Origin: Brachypterus glaber
Lineage: Eukaryota > Arthropoda > Insecta > Coleoptera > Kateretidae
Reading direction: 5' to 3'
Assembly (NCBI GenBank): GCA_958510825.1
Contig: OY294054.1
Span: 13,963,390 to 14,027,389, forward strand
Length of the DNA stretch: 64,000 nt
Below the pieces are notes generated by a model, which did not search any database, was not told the origin of the DNA, and saw only the letters and a list, made by a program, of their open reading frames with translations. This document shows positions 58,091 to 64,000 of the stretch, piece after piece (the stretch's first letter is position 1; every line of letters starts with the position of its first letter). The position numbers were made by a program, and so were the translations under genes.

Positions 58091-58609
58091 AGAGTATAAA
58101 GTGTTTGAAAGGTTCTAGAGATATAAATTTTTACTAATAACATAATATGTCATACATTTCAAATGAGCTCCAGCGTTCTAAGAATCGATATTGAACTCAT
58201 ATTCATATGAGTTTTTTCTTTACTTATTTCTAAAGGTTTATCGATTTTTTGCGTAAAAAAATCTCTCTACCTATCGGTTTGTCTGGAGACTAAACACTAA
58301 CTCTAAAAAGTTTGAGACGAAGGCTTCAAATTTTCATCATAGGTTTCTTACTTAGAGTTTGAACTAATATTTTCAAATATTTCAAAAATAAGTCAAATTC
58401 TTTTTCTTTTAACTTTTTTTTTGTAAAATTTAATTACGAGGAAAAGTGTAATTTTACCAGAATATTGTCGTATTACTTTCTTAATGTCGTATCTCTTAAA
58501 TATCACTTTTGGTCTTGGACTATATACTTTATTAATAACGGTTTCAGAAGTATTAATATTTTCATAACAAACACATAAATTAGTCGTTGCTGAAGTTAAG
58601 AGTTATTTA

Positions 58610-58985
58610 TAATACAGGGTCGAAAAGTTTCGATTGAGTAGGTTTTTAGAAACCGAGGGCCGGCCGACCCGAGGGTAATAATCCTCCGAAATCAAAATTT
58701 AACTTTTCGTCCGTGTATTGTACAATACTTTTTATGTACATGATTATAATACTTGTATAGTTCAAGACCAAAATTGACCAAAAGGTAATATTTCCTTAGA
58801 TATAAAAACTACAGTAAAGGTAAAGCATCTTATTTAAAAAAAGCTTAAAAATAACGAGTTTTAGTTAGCGGGTCAAAACAACTTTTTGGCCCTAAGGCGA
58901 CAAAGTCCAACTTTTCGCCTGCAAAACATGAACAACAAGTGACGCTTTTAGAATCAGTTGAATAAAAATTTTGTTACCGGTTTAC
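58610..58985 (-). repeat. FseI-palindrome repeat family, copy 2 (inverted, shortened)
   Basis: Reads ccgagggccggccgacccga followed by gggtaataat and later ggtaaagcatcttatttaaa and gttagcgggtcaaaacaact, the complement order of the copies at 55167 and 59977, with the middle ~350 bp missing. Confidence 0.75.
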
Positions 58986-59976
58986 GAATTTCGCCGAGAC
59001 CACATCTTGCCTCTTTCACGAATAAAAGGCAAATAACACCGAAAATCGATTTTTTCGGAGATACGAGGTCGTAAAAGTAACACTACGATGTGTCATGTTT
59101 TGCTCTTCAGATGATAATATAATAATGATATGTTTCGTTATTTCCCGTATAACGGAAACCGGTAAATTGACAGGAACGTTTTCATTATATTACTTGTTTC
59201 GCATGTAGTAAAATTGCTAATTTATCATTGTTTTCACATTATGAACAATTTCTATTATACAAAAGCAACCGGGTATTAAATAGTCAACAATACTCGAGAA
59301 AACACAATGCTACTGGTTACGCTTAAACAGCGTAGAATTTAGAAATACACAGAGAAATGGTTACTAAAAACAAGTTCGTACTATTCAGATCAAATCCGCA
59401 CCTACTTAAGTAAAATATTTTGTTTAATTTATGTTAAATACGTATAGAAAAGACGCCTAATTTCGGACGGTTTCCTAATTTTCTATAGTACTGTATCTAA
59501 GATACTATATGCAGAGGTAAACAGAAACCTATTTTTATGTGAAGCCAAAAGTCAAACTAAATCCGTCCTATACGATATAGTATCACAAATACCTTCTATT
59601 AGAATATTTCTGGGAATATTTCTTCTCTATGTATGGTACACTCAGAGAAATTTTGTCTTATAAACTGCATCTCAAATCGTTTTAATTCGAAAAATTAGCT
59701 TTTAAAAATGTTAAGAGCAAAAACTTTACGTTAATAATAACATGACGTAAATATATATAATGATTTGCATTCTATAGTATACTCCTCGTAGCTGCAAGAA
59801 GCTTTTTCCTGCTGAAGTTTTAAGTTAAACCTAATTAAATTGTAATGAGATATTTTTAACTTTTACGTGACACCCCCTATAACGTTTTTGTTTTTAAATG
59901 TTTTTTTTTAATTTGGTATAACTGACTAATTTATGAAGGTAATTTTTCTTAAAAAAATACTTTGATAGCACTTGTT

Positions 59977-60725
59977 TGTTTTTATTCGATTGATTCTAAA
60001 AGCGACACTTTTGGTTCAGGTTTTACGGGCGAAAAGTTGAACTTTGTGGCCCTAGGGCCAAAAAGTTTTTTTCGCCCGCTAACTAAAACTTGTTATTTTT
60101 AAGCTTTTTAAAAGAAGATACTTTACCTTTACTGTAATATTTATAATGAAATATGACCTTTTGGTCACTTTTGGACTTGAACTAACCGTTCTTTTTGACC
60201 AGACAGTTGTTATAATCATTTCATACAAAATTAAAAAAATTCCATAACATAACCTCAAAATATATGTCAACTGATTAATCTGTATTTACCTACTAAAATA
60301 AATTAAAAACACAAAATTTCAATTGTAAAATCACTTTCATTGTTTATAATATTCATAGAACGGTTTCACAAGTATTATTTTCACAACAGACACATTTTGA
60401 CAGAAATTAATCACCAAGCTATAGCTTTTTTAATTTTAAAATAAAACCGCAAGCAAAAGAAACGATTCAATTGTTTTTGTAGCGATTTGATTGGACAGCA
60501 ATTTGTCATGGACTTTGCACTTTAAAACTAAGTATATTTTAATAATTTATTATAATTAGTAACAATCGACTAAAAAATATTGTATAAAACACGGGCAAAA
60601 AGTTAAATTTCAATTTCGTAGGATTATTACTCTCGGGCCGGCCCTATTGGCCGGCCCTCGGCTTCTAAAAACCTACTCAATCGAAAAATTTAACTTTTCG
60701 CCCTTGTATTATAAATAACTATTTT
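59977..60725 (+). repeat. FseI-palindrome repeat family, copy 3
   Basis: Closely similar to 55167-55945 across its length: ttttattcgattgattctaa at the start, tcgggccggccctattggcc near the end, then aatttaacttttcgccc. A few small deletions relative to copy 1. No coding capacity. Confidence 0.8.
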
Positions 60726-61251
60726 GGGTGGATCTTCATCCACTATTTTAATTTAATTTTAAATGTTTAGCCCCCGGAGAAAAATATTGGTTTCGTTTTA
60801 AATCATATGACTTTTTTTTATTATACAACGATTTTTCTCTGAGTATAACTTTAAATTTTATCGTGTAAAATTTAGTTGGGTGCGAGTAGGGAAACTTACC
60901 ACTGCTTATAAAAAAAAACTAAATATGCAAATTGATAGTATTTTAAGTAAGAATATACCTAATGTTTTAATGCTTTCCCAAAAATAATTCATTAAAAATT
61001 TTCATTTTTTTTTTAGTAATTTTTAATTTTGGTCTAAAGATCAAGGAAATATATATTTTTTTTTAACACAAAATATGTATATTTTTGATAAAAGTTAAAA
61101 TTCTAGGTTCTAGTAGGATAAAACATAAAATTGAAACCATTTGTTTGGGCTGAATAGTTAAAAAAAAATCCAAAACCGTGTATTCATAATTCAAATTTCA
61201 ATAGAAAAATGACAATATTGTCACAAGGACAGAAATTTTTAATTTTAAATA

Positions 61252-62228
61252 AAATTACACAAGCCCACAAAAAAAAGTTTTTTTGTGAGTCTTGGATTAC
61301 AATATGATATTCCTATGTATTTTTTCCCGCTGAAACCGAATCCGTAACCCGTTTAACCCCTACACGTCAGGATTTTGACATAACCTCAAAAAACACCCGA
61401 AAAACTACTGAAACGGCTAAAATCATCTACTCCATACCACTTTCACCCCATAATCCCCTCACCTCGGGATACCATTACTCCATAACCTCAAAACCCCGTA
61501 ACCTCATTAAGTAAAAAAATCTGGTTCGTGAAAACAGAACAGTCACGTGAAATTTTCTTGTAGAATTTAGTTATGAATAAGTAACTTTATAACCCTAAAA
61601 TCCCATCACATCTCCTAACCCCTTCACTCCGTAACCCCATATATTATAACCTCTTAACCCCATCATCCTATTCTGTGGAGAAATCCGGTTCTCAAAATCA
61701 TAAGAGTTTTGTGAGTGAAGTCATGAATCAAGGTCTACTTCATTATTTTTTTAACTGTTCTCTACAGAATAGGATAACGGGATTAAGGGGATATAGTATA
61801 TGGGGTTACGAAGTGAAGGGATTTTGAGGTTATGGTGTCAAGGGATTTTGTGGTTATAGAGTTACTTACCTATGACTATGTTCCACAAAAAAAACTGTAG
61901 AATTTTTTCTGTTTTCCCAAACTAGATTTTTCTACTTAATGAGGTTACGGGGTTTGGAGGTTATGCGGCTATGGTATTATAAGGTTAGGGCATTATGAGT
62001 TTCTGAGGTTTTAGAATTAGCAATTTGGGGACAGGGGGGTGACAGTGGTATGGCATAGATGATTTAAAAGGTTTCAGTAGTTTTTCGGGTGTTTTTTGAG
62101 ATTATGTCAAAATTCTGACGTGTAGAGATTAAACGGGTTGCGGATTCAGTTTCAGCGGGAAAAAATACATAGGAATATCATATTGGAATCCAAGACTCAC
62201 AATTTTTTTTTGTGGGCCTGTGTTATTA
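61252..62228. mobile_element. ~0.98-kb foldback with ACACARGCCCACAAAA ends
   Basis: Ends attacacaagcccacaaaaa and tttttgtgggcctgtgttat. About 480-bp arms pair nearly throughout: tattcctatgtattttttcc / aaaaaatacataggaatatc, gaaaaactactgaaac / gtttcagtagtttttc. The interior is rich in taaccccataac/gttatggggtta-type short repeats. Shares tips with 56612-57473. Confidence 0.8.
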
Positions 62229-62569
62229 TTACTCTTGGTACTTGATACAATATCACTCTGTACGATGATTAGAAAATAGATTGATGGAATAATAAATTGA
62301 AGTCCACCGTAAACAAAATATCCGCGCACATGCTCGAAGGTTAATTATATCGGTATAAAATTTCTTTTCAACTTTTATGTAAAAATATAACCATAGTTTT
62401 AAACAATCAATTTTATAGAATGGGATTTAAAAGTGAAAAATTAAATTAAACCAAATTTATAAGGTCGCACCAGTAACAATCGTTTTCTGGTTATAGTCAA
62501 ATATTGCTTAGGCTTTTTTTGCTCAACGTTTAAGGCATATCAGACATAACTATTCACAGAAAAAAAGTA

Positions 62570-62832
62570 TTTCTTAAACCAAGGACACGTAACATCCAAA
62601 CCAAGCGTAACTTTCCATATGTTCAAAGGCATATTTTCTTTTCAATGCTGGCATTTATTTGAATCAAAGTCAACATCCTTGAATGAAGAGCACAGGTTTT
62701 TGAATGAAGATCCGCGCTTTTAATTTAAGGATATTCACTTTAGTTTAAAGAAATACTAGCCTTAAAACAAGAGTATATGTCTTTGAACATATTGAAAGAC
62801 ACAGGTCCTTGGCTCAAGGAATCCTTTTTTTT
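62570..62832. repeat. Inverted-repeat element with CCAAGGACMYGT tips
   Basis: ttcttaaaccaaggacacgt pairs with aggtccttggctcaagga; catatgttcaaaggcatatt pairs with tatgtctttgaacatatt. Direct repeats gtcgcaccagtaac (62464) and gtcgcaccaatgac (62873) lie outside the arms at a distance and may or may not belong. Confidence 0.55.
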
Positions 62833-63435
62833 GTTTAAGTCAAAAATTAAGTTCAAAAAAATGGTTTTACTGTCGCACCAATGACTATGGAGACACCCAG
62901 TTAATTCTCAGTTTAAATTTAATATTTAACGCAAAGTATTTACAAATAATGCATTATCCTCAGTTAAATTTAGACATAACTATTAATTAAAAAATTACAT
63001 GTTTAAGGTGCAAAAATTATACAGCGTTCGTAATAAAAAAATCCCGGAATAGCAAATTATGTAACAGTAATTTCAAAAATTACGAACCGTGTATCATTTA
63101 AAAGAATAACCCTGTAAAGCTAGAATTATTTAAGATAGGTCTTTTCAATCAGGACCCAGACAATATGGATGTTGAAACAAAGGGAAAAAATGAAGGACCC
63201 TTACGGAAACATTGGCTTAGTTACTTAAATGTAAACCACCCTGTAGAGAAACCGCTATTTTCATGTATGAGGACAGTGTATTCAAGAACGCATTTTCACT
63301 CGAGTTTAGTAGTGGAAATGAGGTACCTTGAAAATGTATTTTAAACTTGCCGAGTCATATAAGTACATTACATTTTTTTACTTTCATTATTAAAGGCATA
63401 TCCACAGCCTTGCATAACACGCATAGTACATAAGA

Positions 63436-63499
63436 ATGCGATGCCGTAATTGGCTTGATGTGTGGTCATGTATCTTGTAAGCCAATCACGGTATCGCAT
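63436..63499. repeat. 64-bp hairpin
   Basis: atgcgatgccgtaattggct then t, mirrored by aagccaatcacggtatcgca then t. Arms of 21 bp with two mismatches and a 22-nt loop. Small foldback remnant. Confidence 0.6.
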
Positions 63500-64000
63500 A
63501 ATATATAGGTATAGGTAAAAAAAGCTGGACGTTGTTTAAATAAAAGTTCAAAATTCTAAAGAAAGTGCTCATTTTGTGGTACGCTGCATCCAATTCGGGG
63601 ACACACTGTATGATACCTTGGTGTTGCAAGGGTAGAACAATACCCTTGTTCTGGCTTAAATCATTGAAATGTCGTGTCTAATACCTACCTAACGTCAACA
63701 ACAAAGACATTAAAGCTACCCTTAATATTATTTATACCATATACCATATACACAATTTAGTTATTTTTCCTAAATATTTGAAAAGGATCAGACAGACGAA
63801 TGAAGAAACAAACCAGACAGAAAGACAGACAAAAAAGAGAAACAATAACATTTAGTTACACTGTAAAAAATTGTGGTGGTATACAAAGAGCAATATTTTG
63901 AATTAGGTAAAAATATATAATTATTATTATCAAAAATATTATTTAAAGTTAACAATGGTGTTTTTTTGTTTAAAATACACAAAATGGCTCTTGTAGCCCA

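Larger units (their letters stand above)
47156..64000. other. Intron after exon M (at least 16.8 kb), no exon recognised
   Basis: Repeat-dense. Besides the elements listed separately, 47515-48060, 48725-49280, 50165-50640, 51310-51880, 53580-53940, 55950-56600, 57730-57940, 58100-58600, 58990-59970, 60730-61250, 62230-62560 and 62835-63430 hold AT-rich sequence with no gene that I can support. No acceptor followed by a family-like phase-1 continuation was found by eye. A short exon could be missed, but the simplest reading is that the next exon lies beyond the window. Confidence 0.6.

Overview
The window looks like a stretch of insect nuclear DNA. It is very AT-rich, and its only clearly recognisable gene is a spliced apolipophorin (apoLp-II/I, a large lipid transfer protein). 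Introns are long, GT-AG, and full of short inverted-repeat elements. A beetle-like insect with a large genome would fit, but nothing here fixes the species. No bacterial, phage or CRISPR feature was seen.

Thirteen coding exons lie on the + strand between 652 and 47155. I placed them by splice-site inspection. Their phases agree at all twelve junctions and give 3154 nt of open frame (1051 complete codons plus 1 nt). Neither the start codon nor the stop codon is present. The vitellogenin-N lipid-binding module must lie upstream of position 1. The rest of the beta-rich region and the C-terminal von Willebrand D domain must lie beyond 64000. The window therefore holds roughly the middle third of an apolipophorin precursor: the DUF1943 and DUF1081-like region, then the repetitive amphipathic beta-strand belt that holds lipid.

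Layout: 1-651 end of an upstream intron; 652-849 exon A; a 10.7-kb intron; 11528-11656 exon B; a 10.8-kb intron; 22411-22781, 24302-24502 and 26159-26544 exons C, D and E; a 5.6-kb intron; 32139-32431 and 34070-34468 exons F and G; a compact cluster at 38370-40811 (exons H to L, introns down to 85 bp); a 6.1-kb intron; 46939-47155 exon M; then at least 16.8 kb of intron or non-coding DNA with no recognisable exon.

The introns are a dense museum of non-autonomous mobile elements. The clearest are three 254-bp hAT-like MITE copies, each with its own 8-bp target duplication. Others are TA-flanked Tc1/mariner-like MITEs (6265-6770, 49506-50158, 28369-28987 and others), a piggyBac-like TTAA element (42450-43054), a TTAA-flanked foldback (21951-22063), two tRNA-derived SINE copies with apparently different heads, two elements sharing an ACACARGCCCACAAAA terminus, a four-copy 0.32-kb tandem array, a ~95-bp minisatellite and a 0.65-kb polypyrimidine tract. 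I found no convincing new enzymatic or defence system. The unusual content is in the repeats and in how close some sit to splice sites.
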